Origin: an uncultured Clostridia bacterium
GTDB taxonomy: Bacteria > Bacillota > Clostridia > Christensenellales > CAG-917
Direction of reading: 5' to 3'
DNA length: 64,000 nucleotides
Assembly: GCA_934277645.1 (NCBI GenBank)
Contig: CAKQUX010000004.1
Coordinates: 1 to 64,000, forward strand
Shown: piece by piece, positions 7,650 to 16,819 of the stretch
Numbering within the stretch: position 1 is the stretch's first letter
How the letters are laid out: each line of letters opens with the position of its first letter
The notes under the pieces: generated by a model
What the model was told of the DNA's origin: nothing
What the model saw: only the letters and a program-made list of their open reading frames with translations
The model's database searches: none
Program-made: the position numbers and the translations under genes

Positions 7650-8656
7650 AATGCGGAGAAAGAAGTTTTTTATTTGATAACAGAGTCTTTGTCAGAGGCG
7701 GTTTTTCAATCGTAGGCGATAAAGAGGGTAAAGGCAATTACGGAAACTATTTCGATATTGTGTTGACGGACGACCTTTGGGGACAAAAGTCTTACGAAAG
7801 AGCAGAGTGCAAAATGCACAAAGAAGCCGTAAAGGGCGCAATGCAGAAAGTGGGAATCAACGAAAGCGATATTGGACTTATGCTTGCAGGTGACCTTATG
7901 AACGAAATAGTCGGCAGTAGCTTTGCCGCAAGAGATTTCAGATGCGGTTTTATGGGGCTTTACAATGCGTGCGCAACGTTCGGCGAGGCGTTGTTGCTCG
8001 GTTCGATGCTGATTTCGGCAGGCTATGAGAAGTACGTTACTTGCTCGTCGAGTAGTCACTTTTCGACCGCAGAAAGACAGTATCGTTATCCGCTGGAACT
8101 CGGGACGCAAAGAACGCCGACGTCGCAATGGACCGTTACGGGAGCAGGTTGTACGATTTTATCGGCAGAACAAGGCGACTCGAATTATCCTGTCGTGACA
8201 GGCGGAACGATTGGCAGAGTTATCGATATGGGCGTAGAAGACGAAGGCAATATGGGCGGCGCAATGGCGCCTGCCGCTGCGGATACGATAATTACGCACC
8301 TTAGAGAAACGGGCAGAAGCGCAGATTATTACGATATGATTTTGACCGGCGACCTCGGAAAATACGGCAAAGATTTGCTTCAATATATCTTGGCGGATGA
8401 AGGTTACGGCGATATTAAAAACGTTCAGGACTGCGGCGCGATATATTTTAAAGACGACCAAAAGACCGAACAAGGCGGTTCGGGCGCAGGTTGTGGAAAC
8501 ACGTTGTTTAATGCTTATTTCTTAAAAAAGATGACGGAAGGAAAGTTTTCAAAAATACTTTTTGTTCCGACTGGCGCGCTTTTAAGCCGTGATACGCCGC
8601 TTCAAAAAGAGACGATTCCGTCGATAGCGCATGCCGTTGCATTTGAAAAAATATAG
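7646..8656 (+). CDS. spoVAD: Stage V sporulation protein AD
   Basis: The true start is the ATG at 7646, which overlaps the spoVAC stop as ATGA and gives 336 aa, the usual family length. A longer upstream frame is spurious. The protein has the thiolase-like fold of SpoVAD, with blocks such as DIVLTDDLWGQKSYERAE near residue 37, CSSSSHFSTAERQYR near 134, GAGCTILSAE and GSGAGCGN. SpoVAD binds dipicolinic acid on the spore inner membrane. Confidence 0.95.
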   Translation: MKCGERSFLFDNRVFVRGGFSIVGDKEGKGNYGNYFDIVLTDDLWGQKSYERAECKMHKEAVKGAMQKVGINESDIGLMLAGDLMNEIVGSSFAARDFRCGFMGLYNACATFGEALLLGSMLISAGYEKYVTCSSSSHFSTAERQYRYPLELGTQRTPTSQWTVTGAGCTILSAEQGDSNYPVVTGGTIGRVIDMGVEDEGNMGGAMAPAAADTIITHLRETGRSADYYDMILTGDLGKYGKDLLQYILADEGYGDIKNVQDCGAIYFKDDQKTEQGGSGAGCGNTLFNAYFLKKMTEGKFSKILFVPTGALLSRDTPLQKETIPSIAHAVAFEKI

Positions 8657-8684
8657 AAAAAACTAAAAAAGTATTATAAAAAAC

Positions 8685-8717
8685 GGCGATTTTTAGAATG
8701 ATTTTTTAAAAATCGCC
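8685..8717 (+). other. Hairpin between spoVAD and spoVAE
   Basis: GGCGATTTTT (8685-8694) pairs perfectly with AAAAATCGCC (8708-8717). No U-run follows, so it may stabilise or process the mRNA and need not terminate it. It directly follows the motif AGTATTATAAAAA (see findings). Confidence 0.55.
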
Positions 8718-8773
8718 ATAAATTCGGCAAAAATAACGCAAACGGATATTTGCCGTAGCGTAACGGGGAAATT

Positions 8774-9145
8774 ATGGAAATATTTTTAACTTATTTAAAA
8801 GTCTTTGCCGTGGGCGGTCTTATCTGTCTTATCGGTCAAATCTTTATCAATAAAACCGAAGTCACTTCGGCAAGAATACTCGTTGGTTTTATGCTTCTCG
8901 GCGTAATTCTCGAAGTGACGGGCGCGTTTACCTATATGGAAAGTTTTGCAAAGGCGGGCGTTACGATTCCTATTATGGGATTCGGCAGTAACCTTGCAAA
9001 AGGCGCTCTTAAAGGCGCGGCTGAAAACGGACTTATCGGAGCTATAACGGGTGGAATGACTGCGGTTGCCGCAGGGCTTACCGCCGCAATCGTATTCGGA
9101 TTTATTTTTGCGTTGTTGTTTAAATCGAAAACCAAAAAGCTGTAA
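8774..9145 (+). CDS. spoVAE: Stage V sporulation protein AE (SpoVAEB type)
   Basis: This 123-aa hydrophobic protein has four predicted membrane segments and the family block ITIPIMGFG-like (VTIPIMGFGSNLAKGA, about residue 63). SpoVAEB and SpoVAC are paralogous-looking membrane subunits of the SpoVA channel. GGGGA lies upstream of ATG 8774. The 117-nt gap to spoVAD with a hairpin is wider than usual within this operon. Confidence 0.92.
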   Translation: MEIFLTYLKVFAVGGLICLIGQIFINKTEVTSARILVGFMLLGVILEVTGAFTYMESFAKAGVTIPIMGFGSNLAKGALKGAAENGLIGAITGGMTAVAAGLTAAIVFGFIFALLFKSKTKKL

Positions 9146-9245
9146 CGAAAACTAACGGGAATTTTTGGGAGTAAAACGATACAAGAGTGAAACTATTTAT
9201 CTTGTTAATACCCAAAATTTCCGTTTTGAATTTTGTCGAAAATAG

Positions 9246-9273
9246 TAATAATTTGTAGCTTTTTGCATATTAT
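9246..9273 (+). promoter_or_regulatory. Possible SigE-type promoter for yunB
   Basis: TAATAAT (9246-9252) and CATATTAT (9266-9273), separated by 13 nt, resemble the SigE consensus (-35 KMATATT, -10 CATACAAT). In Bacillus yunB is mother-cell, SigE-controlled, which supports the call. It ends only 5 nt before the ATG, implying a very short or absent 5' leader. Confidence 0.35.
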
Positions 9274-9278
9274 TGCGT

Positions 9279-9914
9279 ATGCGCACAAAAAGACGTTATA
9301 GGAAAATTAAAGCGTTCGTCACGCTTTTGATTTTGGTAGGTATCGGCGTCGGAATCGCTTGTTATTGTAAAAGTGCTTTTGAACCGGTATTTTTGGAAGC
9401 AAGCAGAGCGACGGTAAACGCTTTGGCTGTCGAGGCGTTAAACAACGCCGCAAACATAGTGACCGACAAAGAATATTCCGATTTTTTCACAATAGAGAAA
9501 GTCGGCGCGTCGGAAGTTATGAAGTCGAATTCTAATCTTATAAACAAACTTGCTCGTCAGATTGCGGAAAGAGCGCAAACCGAAATAAGCAAGATAAACA
9601 ACAAGAAACTTACAATTCCGCTCGGAACTTTAACCGGCATTACAATGCTCACGGGAAAAGGCCCCGATGTGTCCATAAAAATTATGCCGATAGGCACTGC
9701 GAATTGCGAGTTTAATTCGACGTTCGAAGACGCAGGCGTAAACCAGACAAAGCATTCGCTTTATCTCAATTTGTCTTGTGCCGTGCAAATAATTACGCCG
9801 ATAACGGAAGTGACGTCAAGCGCAAAAACTGAGGTTTTGATTTGCGAAAACGTTGTTGTGGGCAAAGTCCCCGAAACGTACGTCAACGTCGATATGCTCG
9901 ATTTGTTTCCATAA
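9279..9914 (+). CDS. yunB: Sporulation protein YunB
   Basis: The product is about 211 aa with a basic N-terminus, one membrane anchor (about residues 14-30) and a soluble domain. Family landmarks are AVEALNNAA near residue 50, IPLGTLTGITMLTGKGP near 117 and the C-terminal VVVGKVPETYVN. YunB is required for spore formation in B. subtilis; its biochemical role is unknown. I take ATG 9279; a TTG at 9273 would add two residues. No ribosome binding site is visible, in keeping with a near-leaderless transcript. Confidence 0.9.
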   Translation: MRTKRRYRKIKAFVTLLILVGIGVGIACYCKSAFEPVFLEASRATVNALAVEALNNAANIVTDKEYSDFFTIEKVGASEVMKSNSNLINKLARQIAERAQTEISKINNKKLTIPLGTLTGITMLTGKGPDVSIKIMPIGTANCEFNSTFEDAGVNQTKHSLYLNLSCAVQIITPITEVTSSAKTEVLICENVVVGKVPETYVNVDMLDLFP

Positions 9915-9985
9915 TTGAGTCGAATATCGATAAATGCGTCACTAAAAGCGCTAAATTTCAATGAATTTATAGGCGGTTATTTTCG

Positions 9986-10014
9986 TTGACTTTAAGGTTT
10001 TTATATGATAAATT
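9986..10014 (+). promoter_or_regulatory. Vegetative promoter of the pheST T-box transcript
   Basis: TTGACT (9986-9991), a 17-nt spacer and TAAATT (10009-10014) form a reasonable SigA promoter. It would start transcription around 10021, just ahead of the T-box stem I. Confidence 0.6.
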
Positions 10015-10049
10015 ATATCTAAGTTATTTATATATAAATGCTATGAAAA

Positions 10050-10265
10050 AGAGAGTAGCGCGCAAGGGCGATTACAGAGAAAACGCCATAGGCTGAGAGC
10101 GTTTGTCAAGGGTGCGTGTGAAGTTCACTTTGGAGCTGCAATTCTGAACGGAGTAGGTTTTGTCGGGTATGCCCGTGACAGCAAGAAACGAGGCGCAGAT
10201 TAAGCGCGAATATAGGTGGTACAGCGGAAATTCGCCCTATGCAGAAGCATAGGGTTTTTTATTTG
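10050..10265 (+). ncRNA. T-box riboswitch controlling pheS-pheT
   Basis: The antiterminator signature AGGTGGTACAGCGG lies at 10214-10227. TATAGG (10211-10216) can pair with CCTAT (10236-10240) to form the antiterminator. The same CCCTATGC (10235-10242) can instead pair with GCATAGGG (10247-10254) followed by TTTTTT, an intrinsic terminator. Stem I begins at GAGAGTAG (10051-10058). The UGGU bulge would pair with an ACCA tRNA end, as expected for tRNA-Phe. A probable specifier codon is TTC at 10142-10144 (Phe). Uncharged tRNA-Phe would favour read-through into pheS. Confidence 0.93.
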
Positions 10266-10479
10266 CCCACAGCGATAATCGGCAAAGCTCGAAGCGATAA
10301 GACGAAATAAAACATAGCTTAAAAGTTAAAAGCATAATTGGGCTTAAAAAACAAAATTGAGCTAAGAAAAAACAAAATATCAATAAAAAACAAATAGAAC
10401 AAATAAAACAAATTTAAAACGGTATTAAAGATAATACAAAAAACAATATTTAGATTATACACAGTTATAGGAGCAAAAA
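10266..10479. other. A-rich spacer with degenerate repeats before pheS
   Basis: This 214-nt leader between the T-box and pheS has no gene. It contains loosely repeated A-rich units (AGCTTAAAA, GGGCTTAAAAAAC, GAGCTAAGAAAAAAC, then several ACAAATA) with a spacing near 20 nt. This resembles the array before uppS. Confidence 0.45.
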
Positions 10480-11502
10480 ATGAAAGAAATCTTGAAAAAA
10501 ATCGTAGCAGACGCTTTGGAAGCTATAAGCGGAAGCAAAACGTCCAAGTTGCTTAACGACGTAAGAGTCAGATTTTTAGGCAAGAGCGGCGAAATGACCG
10601 CCGTGCTTAAAAACCTTTCCAATGTGCCGCCTCAGGAAAAACCGCAAATCGGCAAACTTGTAAATGAAGCGAGAGTTAAAATCGAAGAGGCGTTATCGAG
10701 AAAGGACAAAGAATTCAAAGAACGCGAACTTGCGGAAAAACTTCAATCGGAGGCAGTCGACGTTACTCTTCCTGCCGAACAAAAGCGCACAATCGGAAGC
10801 GTTCATCCTTTGACGAGAATTAAGACCGAAATTATCGACATATTTAAAGGCTTCGGATTTTCGGTTGCGGAAGGTCCTGAAATCGAAACCGATTATTACA
10901 ACTTTCAGCTTATGAACGTCCCTAAGGATCATCCTGCAAGAGATATGCAAGATACTTTCTATATCGACGACAATATTTTGCTCAGAACCCATACGTCGCC
11001 TATGCAAGGCCGAATTATGACAACGCAAAAACCACCGATAAGAGTAGTCGTTCCGGGCAAGGTTTATCGTAGTGACGACGACGCTTCGCACAGTCCGATA
11101 TTCAATCAAATCGAAGGGCTTGCGGTCGATAAGAAAATAACGCTCGGCGATCTTCAAGGCGTTTTGACGGCTTTTGCCGAACAACTCTTCGGAAGTGAAA
11201 CGAAAACTCGTTTCAGACCGTCGTATTTCCCGTTTACCGAACCTAGCGTCGAAATGGACGTAAGTTGTTCTATTTGCGGCGGAAAAGGTTGCAGAGTTTG
11301 TAAGGGCACGGGTTGGGTCGAAATCCTCGGCGCAGGCGTCGTAAATCCGCAAGTTCTCGAAAATTGCGGAATTGACAGCAACGAATACAGCGGCTTTGCT
11401 TTCGGTTTCGGTGTTGAGCGTATCGCTATGCTCAAATACGGAGTTCCGAATATAAAAATGTTTTATGAAAACGATATGCGTTTTCTTAAACAATTCAATT
11501 AA
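10480..11502 (+). CDS. pheS: Phenylalanyl-tRNA synthetase alpha subunit
   Basis: At 340 aa this is the normal length. A coiled-coil N-terminal arm (residues 1-90) is followed by the class II catalytic core with GFSVAEGPEIETDYYNF near 128, HPARDMQDTFY, LRTHTSPMQ and the C-terminal FAFGFGVERIAML motif 3. The subunit activates phenylalanine and, as an alpha2-beta2 complex with PheT, charges tRNA-Phe. It follows a T-box leader and is separated from pheT by 14 nt. ATAGGAG precedes ATG 10480. Confidence 0.98.
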   Translation: MKEILKKIVADALEAISGSKTSKLLNDVRVRFLGKSGEMTAVLKNLSNVPPQEKPQIGKLVNEARVKIEEALSRKDKEFKERELAEKLQSEAVDVTLPAEQKRTIGSVHPLTRIKTEIIDIFKGFGFSVAEGPEIETDYYNFQLMNVPKDHPARDMQDTFYIDDNILLRTHTSPMQGRIMTTQKPPIRVVVPGKVYRSDDDASHSPIFNQIEGLAVDKKITLGDLQGVLTAFAEQLFGSETKTRFRPSYFPFTEPSVEMDVSCSICGGKGCRVCKGTGWVEILGAGVVNPQVLENCGIDSNEYSGFAFGFGVERIAMLKYGVPNIKMFYENDMRFLKQFN

Positions 11503-11516
11503 GGAGATAGTAGGAT

Positions 11517-13901
11517 ATGTTAGCACCAATCAGTTGGCTTAAAGACTTTGTAGATATAGATTGTTCGCCGGAAACTCTTTCCGAAAAACTCGTCGGCATC
11601 GGTTTCGAGGTCGAAGACATAATTTATCAAAATAAACAAGCGACAAACGTTGTCGTTTGTAAAATTCTCAGTGTAGAAAAGCATCCGAACGCCGATAAAC
11701 TCAGCGTTTGTAAAGTTGATATAGGCGGCAGAGAACTTCAAATCGTAACTAACGCAAAAATGACGGTAGGCGAGCTTGTTCCCGTTTCGCTTGACGGAGC
11801 TGTTTTATTTGACGGAACGAAAATTAAGGCAGGGGAACTTCGCGGCGTAAAGTCGGACGGAATGTTCTGCGGCGGCGAAGAACTCGGACTTACATCTGAC
11901 GATTACGAGGGTGCGTCAAATAACGACGTTTTGCGTCTTAAAGGCAACTACAAACTCGGCGAAAACGTGTTTGACGCAATCGGCTTTAACGACGTAATTC
12001 TCGATGTATCGATAACGGCAAACAGACCTGACTGTAACAGCGTATTTAAACTTTCAAAAGAGGTTGCCGTGGCTTTGGGCACTACTTGGAGAGCTCCCGA
12101 TCTTAGTTATAAAACGGTTTCTGACAAACTGGACATTGGCGTTAGCGTACTTGATGAAGAACTTTGTCCGAGATACATGGCGGCAGGCGTAAATAACGTC
12201 AAGATTTTTCCGTCAAGTCCGCTCATTAAAAAACGTCTAAGAGCAGTCGGAATCAGACCTATAAACAATATCGTCGATATTACTAACTACGTTTTGACCG
12301 AAATCGGACAACCAATGCACGCATTTGACAAACGCTTTTTGGAAGGCGGCGAAATTGTCGTGCGTTTGTCTAAAAACGGCGAAAAAATCACTACGCTTGA
12401 CGGAAAGGAAAACGACCTCGGCGACAACGTGCTTGTAATTTGCGACGCTAAAAAACCGGTTGCCGTTGCAGGTATTATGGGCGGCGAATATTCGGGAATT
12501 CAGGACGACACGACGAGCATTGTTTTTGAATCCGCTCGCTTTAAGAGAGATAAAATTCGTCGTACGGCAAGAGCTTTAAATCTTCATTCCGACTCCCAAG
12601 CAAGATATGAAAAGGGCATCGACTTTTCTTGTCAGGAACTCGGTTTGCACAGAGCGTTAAACCTTATTTATACAACCGGAAGCGGCGATATTTTGTCGGG
12701 TGAAAAAGACGTTAAAATCGATTTTGAAAAGTCAAAAGTCGTAAACGTGACCGTTCAGAAACTTACCGATATATTGGGTATCGAAGTCGATAAAAACGTT
12801 GCTAAAAACATTTTCGATACTTTGGGACTTAGCACTGTCATCGACGGCGACAATCTTGCGGTGACCGTTCCCGAAGAGCGTGACGACATTTTGGGCGCAA
12901 ACGAGCTTGCGGAAGAATATATAAGAGTTTTGGGCTACGTAAACGTAAAACCGACTTTGTTTAAATATTCCGAACTCATAAAAGGCGAAGTAATGCCACG
13001 TCTTGCTTTTGCAGATAAGGTTCGCTATGCGCTTGCAAATCTCGGACTTTATGAAGCGGTTACTTATTCGTTTACTACGCCTAAGGCTTTCGATATGTTA
13101 CGTTTTGACGAAAACGATTCTCGTCGCCAAGCAATACAACTTAAAAATCCGCTCGGCGAAGCGTTAAGCACAATGAGAACGACGCTTGTTCATAGTATGT
13201 TAGAAATAGTTTCGTCGAATTTGAGTAAATCAAACAAAGAAGTTTTGCTTTATGAAATCGGCAACGTTTACGTTCCTAAGGAATTGCCGCTCAAAGAATT
13301 GCCTGACGAAATTCCTACGCTTTGCATCGCTCTTTGCGGTTTAAGCGAGAGTTTCTTTACGCTTAAAAACGTAATTGAAGAATTGCTCAGAACGCTTCAA
13401 ATCGAAAATAAATCGGTTAAAAAGGTTGTCAGCTATCTTCACGACGGAAGAAGCGCGGCATTGATTTGCGGCGAAGAAGAGGTCGGCGTATACGGTGAAG
13501 TGCATCCTGTCGTCGCAAAAACTTACGGAATGGGCGGACAAAGAGTTTACGTTGCGGAAATCGATTTGAGAAAACTTATGGCACTTGCAAATAGTAGCGT
13601 CAAAGTTCACGAACTCAGCCGTTATCCGTCTATGGAAAGAGATTTGGCTGTCGTTGTGAGTGACGAAACCGTAGCAGGCGATTTGGTCGAAGCGATAAAA
13701 GCAAAAAATTATGAGAATCTTGAAAAAATCGAAATATTCGACGTGTTCAAATCCGACCTTATCGGAAGAAGTAAAAAGAGCATAGCGTTGCATTTTGTGT
13801 TTACATCATACGAAAAGACGCTTGTAGACGCAACGGTCAACGACGTTATGAAAGATATTTTGAGCTTGCTCGAAGAAAAATTCGGCGCAAAAATCAGATA
13901 A
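11517..13901 (+). CDS. pheT: Phenylalanyl-tRNA synthetase beta subunit
   Basis: The 794-aa length is canonical. An EMAP-type tRNA-binding domain (residues ~40-150, KHPNADKLSVCKVDIGG) comes first. Then come the B3/B4 editing region (RCPRY-like LCPRYMAAGVNNV near 217, PINNIVDITNYV near 248), the B5 domain, the catalytic-like core and a C-terminal ferredoxin-fold anticodon-binding domain (LSRYPSMERDLAVVVSDE near 700). It is co-transcribed with pheS. Confidence 0.98.
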   Translation: MLAPISWLKDFVDIDCSPETLSEKLVGIGFEVEDIIYQNKQATNVVVCKILSVEKHPNADKLSVCKVDIGGRELQIVTNAKMTVGELVPVSLDGAVLFDGTKIKAGELRGVKSDGMFCGGEELGLTSDDYEGASNNDVLRLKGNYKLGENVFDAIGFNDVILDVSITANRPDCNSVFKLSKEVAVALGTTWRAPDLSYKTVSDKLDIGVSVLDEELCPRYMAAGVNNVKIFPSSPLIKKRLRAVGIRPINNIVDITNYVLTEIGQPMHAFDKRFLEGGEIVVRLSKNGEKITTLDGKENDLGDNVLVICDAKKPVAVAGIMGGEYSGIQDDTTSIVFESARFKRDKIRRTARALNLHSDSQARYEKGIDFSCQELGLHRALNLIYTTGSGDILSGEKDVKIDFEKSKVVNVTVQKLTDILGIEVDKNVAKNIFDTLGLSTVIDGDNLAVTVPEERDDILGANELAEEYIRVLGYVNVKPTLFKYSELIKGEVMPRLAFADKVRYALANLGLYEAVTYSFTTPKAFDMLRFDENDSRRQAIQLKNPLGEALSTMRTTLVHSMLEIVSSNLSKSNKEVLLYEIGNVYVPKELPLKELPDEIPTLCIALCGLSESFFTLKNVIEELLRTLQIENKSVKKVVSYLHDGRSAALICGEEEVGVYGEVHPVVAKTYGMGGQRVYVAEIDLRKLMALANSSVKVHELSRYPSMERDLAVVVSDETVAGDLVEAIKAKNYENLEKIEIFDVFKSDLIGRSKKSIALHFVFTSYEKTLVDATVNDVMKDILSLLEEKFGAKIR

Positions 13902-13961
13902 CTAACGCTAAACGCAGATTACAGTTTTAAGCTGTTAGACAGCGGCTTAGCAAGGATAAAA

Positions 13962-16007
13962 ATGATAGAAGAAAAAACTTTAAAAACCCTTGAATTTAAT
14001 AAAATTCTCGAAGAATTGAAAGGCTACACGCAATCGGAGGGCGGAAAAAATCTTGCGCTTGCATTAAAACCCGAAACCGATTACAGAATGGCAAACGCTT
14101 TACTTAGTCAAACCGAGGAAGCCGACAGAGTTCTTTTTGAATATTCGATTTCGCCGAATTTTGCAATCGACGATATTTCGGGTATCATCGAATTTGCGTC
14201 GAAATCCGGGCTTTTGACTATTGCGGACGTTTTGAAAGTCGGCAGATGCCTTAGAATTTCAAGAGGCATAAAGCAGTCGATGCAAAAAGCGTTAAACGCG
14301 CCGTGTCTTAAAGGTATGGCGGAATCGCTTTTCAGCGATAAAGAGCTTGAAGAAAAAATTTACGCTTCGTTTTTATCCGAAACGGAAGTTGCGGACGATG
14401 CGTCGGTCGAGCTTAAAAACATAAGGAACCGTATTTTGAAAACGAACGGACAAATTAAAACGTCGCTTCAAAAATACGTTTCTTCGAGCGCTTATACGAA
14501 ATATTTGCAGGACAGTCTTGTTACGATAAGAAACGACCGTTACGTGATTCCCGTTAAGTCGGAATTTAAAGGAGTAATTCCTGGGCTTATTCACGACCAG
14601 TCGGCTTCGGGAGCTACGCTTTATATCGAACCTATGGCAATTGTCGAAATGAACAACCAATTAAAGACGTTGCTTATGGAAGAAGAAGTTGAAATCGAAA
14701 AGATTCTTCGTCGTTTTTCAACCGATATCGGCGGTATAGCGGGCGGTCTTAAAGCCACCACCGTTACGATTGAAGAAATGGATCTTATATTTGCGAAAGC
14801 ACAATATGCAAAAAAACGCAAATGCATTTGTCCGAAACTTACAAACGACGGAATAATCAAAATCGTTAAGGGTAGGCATCCGCTTATCGACCCCGAAAAA
14901 GTCGTTCCCGTTTCTATTGAACTTACAAACAAAATTTTGCTTATAACAGGCCCAAATACGGGTGGAAAAACCGTCACACTGAAACTTGTCGGAGTTTTGT
15001 CCGTTATGGCTATGTGCGGAATGTTTATTCCTTGTTCGGACGCAAGCATTTCGGCTTTCGACGGAATATACTGCGACATAGGCGACGAACAGAGCATCGA
15101 ACAGAATTTGTCCACTTTTTCGTCGCATATCAAAAATATTATCGACGTTTTAAGCAAAGTCGACGATAAATCGCTTTGCTTGTTCGACGAGCTCGGAGCA
15201 GGCACGGATCCTATCGAAGGTGCGGCGCTTGCCGTTGCCATATCCGAAAGAATAATTTCGGTTAATGCAAAAGCAATCATAACGTCGCATTTCGGCGAAT
15301 TAAAAGAGTTTGCGCTGACCAATCCGAATATCGAAACCGCGTCGATGGACTTTGATAGCGTGACTTACGCGCCGACTTACAAACTCATTATGGGTTCGGT
15401 CGGAACGTCAAACGCATTAAAAATTTGTGAACGATTGGGACTTGACAAAAGCATAATCGACGGCGCTTTAAAGAGAATATCGTCTGAAAAAATTAAATTC
15501 GATAACGTTTTGTTGTCTGCGGAAAACACAAGAAGGAAAGCCGAACAAATCGTTTCGGAAGCTGAAGAAGACAGACAAAAAGCCGCAGAGTATTTAAAGC
15601 AAATAGAAGACGAAAAGAAAACGATTTTGTTAAAGCGTGAAAAACTCGAAGAAAACATAAGAAAAGGCACGAAAAACCTTATAAACGATTCGGTTGAAGA
15701 AGCTAACGACCTGATTGCGCAAATAAAGGAGATTTTAGCGCAGGACGAAATAGGAAGCGGTGATTTAATTAAAGCGCAAAAACTTAGAAAATCACTTGAA
15801 TATATGTCCGCAGACTATGACAAAGAAACGGCTGTTACCGAATTGCGCGACGATAGTCCGCTTAAAGTCGGCGATACGGTTTACGTTACCAGTTTGTCGA
15901 AAAGCGGAGTGCTTAGCTCGCTTTCACCGAAAGGCGACGGAGAAGTCAAGTTCGGAAAACTGTCCGTTCGTGTAAAAAAAGGCGATTTTTATAAGGTAAA
16001 AAAATAG
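13962..16007 (+). CDS. mutS2: MutS2-type ATPase lacking the Smr domain
   Basis: The 681-aa product has the MutS2 architecture: an N-terminal core and clamp region, then the ABC-type ATPase with Walker A GPNTGGKTVTLK (about residue 329), LFDELGAGTDPIEGAALA (Walker B and signature) and TSHFGELKEFA. A long coiled coil (about 520-610) and a KOW-like end (VGDTVYVTSLSKSGVL) follow. Family members are usually about 780 aa and end in an Smr nuclease domain; here the protein stops right after the KOW-like segment, and the next 300 nt are non-coding. MutS2 acts in recombination control and ribosome rescue. AAGGA precedes ATG 13962. Confidence 0.9.
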   Translation: MIEEKTLKTLEFNKILEELKGYTQSEGGKNLALALKPETDYRMANALLSQTEEADRVLFEYSISPNFAIDDISGIIEFASKSGLLTIADVLKVGRCLRISRGIKQSMQKALNAPCLKGMAESLFSDKELEEKIYASFLSETEVADDASVELKNIRNRILKTNGQIKTSLQKYVSSSAYTKYLQDSLVTIRNDRYVIPVKSEFKGVIPGLIHDQSASGATLYIEPMAIVEMNNQLKTLLMEEEVEIEKILRRFSTDIGGIAGGLKATTVTIEEMDLIFAKAQYAKKRKCICPKLTNDGIIKIVKGRHPLIDPEKVVPVSIELTNKILLITGPNTGGKTVTLKLVGVLSVMAMCGMFIPCSDASISAFDGIYCDIGDEQSIEQNLSTFSSHIKNIIDVLSKVDDKSLCLFDELGAGTDPIEGAALAVAISERIISVNAKAIITSHFGELKEFALTNPNIETASMDFDSVTYAPTYKLIMGSVGTSNALKICERLGLDKSIIDGALKRISSEKIKFDNVLLSAENTRRKAEQIVSEAEEDRQKAAEYLKQIEDEKKTILLKREKLEENIRKGTKNLINDSVEEANDLIAQIKEILAQDEIGSGDLIKAQKLRKSLEYMSADYDKETAVTELRDDSPLKVGDTVYVTSLSKSGVLSSLSPKGDGEVKFGKLSVRVKKGDFYKVKK

Positions 16008-16327
16008 TTTCGATTGCTTTTATGCGCGTCTGAAACTATAATGGATTTGATAATTGGGGTATAGGCAAAAAACACAATAAGGCACAACAATATAACCACA
16101 ATCGAATCATCATAAAAATCATAAAATTTTAGAACGTTATAAAATCATAATAAATTCACAACAGAATATAAGTTGTGCTAAGCCGCAGATTGGGTTATTT
16201 ATTATATTATAAAAGAGTTTAACGGAAAAATAGAAGCGTTAAACAAACGGATTCTTAAAAATTTTGTAACGCCGTAATGGCGCCACATAACAAATTTAAA
16301 GTTGCATTTAATGCATAGGAGAAAACT
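16008..16327. other. Non-coding A-rich spacer with a leader hairpin
   Basis: No trace of an Smr-domain coding region follows mutS2 here. ATCATAAAA-like words recur three times at 16105-16155. ATATTATAAAA (16204-16214) is followed by a perfect 8-bp hairpin, GTTTAACG (16217-16224) with CGTTAAAC (16237-16244), which I read as a promoter -10 region plus leader hairpin for the 16328 gene. Confidence 0.4.
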
Positions 16328-16819
16328 ATGGTTGCTACCAAATATACGCAGTCAGTAAAAGTTAAAATTTCGACAGGCGGAAAAATTATGCTTTATGCAG
16401 GCGTAATTTTGCAAATAGCGTCGCTTGCGCTTTTAATTGTCGGAATTTTCGTCAATCAATACGTCTTGTTTGCGTTTATCGGCGTGTTAGGCATAGGCGT
16501 TTTGCTTTCTCAGCTTTATTACGCGCAAACGATTGAGTACAATTATCACTATGCAGACGACAGATTGATTTTTACTAAAAAAGACGTAAGGCTCAGAGCT
16601 AAGACCCTTATGACCGTAAAGTTTGACAGAATACTTTCATACGGTGAATTTACCGATTTTGTCCAAAATACAGACAAAGTTTATCTTGCGGACGTTGCAA
16701 GTCCCGACAATAAAGTGTTGCGTTTCACTTTGCCTGACGGAAGCGAGCATAGAATTATTTTTACCCCCGACGATTATTTAAACGCTCTTATTCGTGAGTT
16801 TGTAAAGGTGGCGCAATGA
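16328..16819 (+). CDS. Small membrane protein of unknown function, 163 aa
   Basis: ATG 16328 follows TAGGAG. After a 20-residue cytoplasmic start the protein has two membrane segments (about residues 21-43 and 46-64) separated by a very short turn. A soluble domain of about 95 residues follows, rich in beta strands. The layout resembles short Clostridia proteins with a PH-like domain after a helical hairpin (DUF6106-like), but I cannot assign it with certainty. It ends with an ATGA overlap into the cysteine desulfurase gene and so is translationally coupled to it; no function follows from that. Confidence 0.75.
   Translation: MVATKYTQSVKVKISTGGKIMLYAGVILQIASLALLIVGIFVNQYVLFAFIGVLGIGVLLSQLYYAQTIEYNYHYADDRLIFTKKDVRLRAKTLMTVKFDRILSYGEFTDFVQNTDKVYLADVASPDNKVLRFTLPDGSEHRIIFTPDDYLNALIREFVKVAQ

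Noticed and set aside
10693..11529. 278-aa minus-strand frame opposite pheS
   Set aside because: It is antisense to pheS, with no family match and no start signals.
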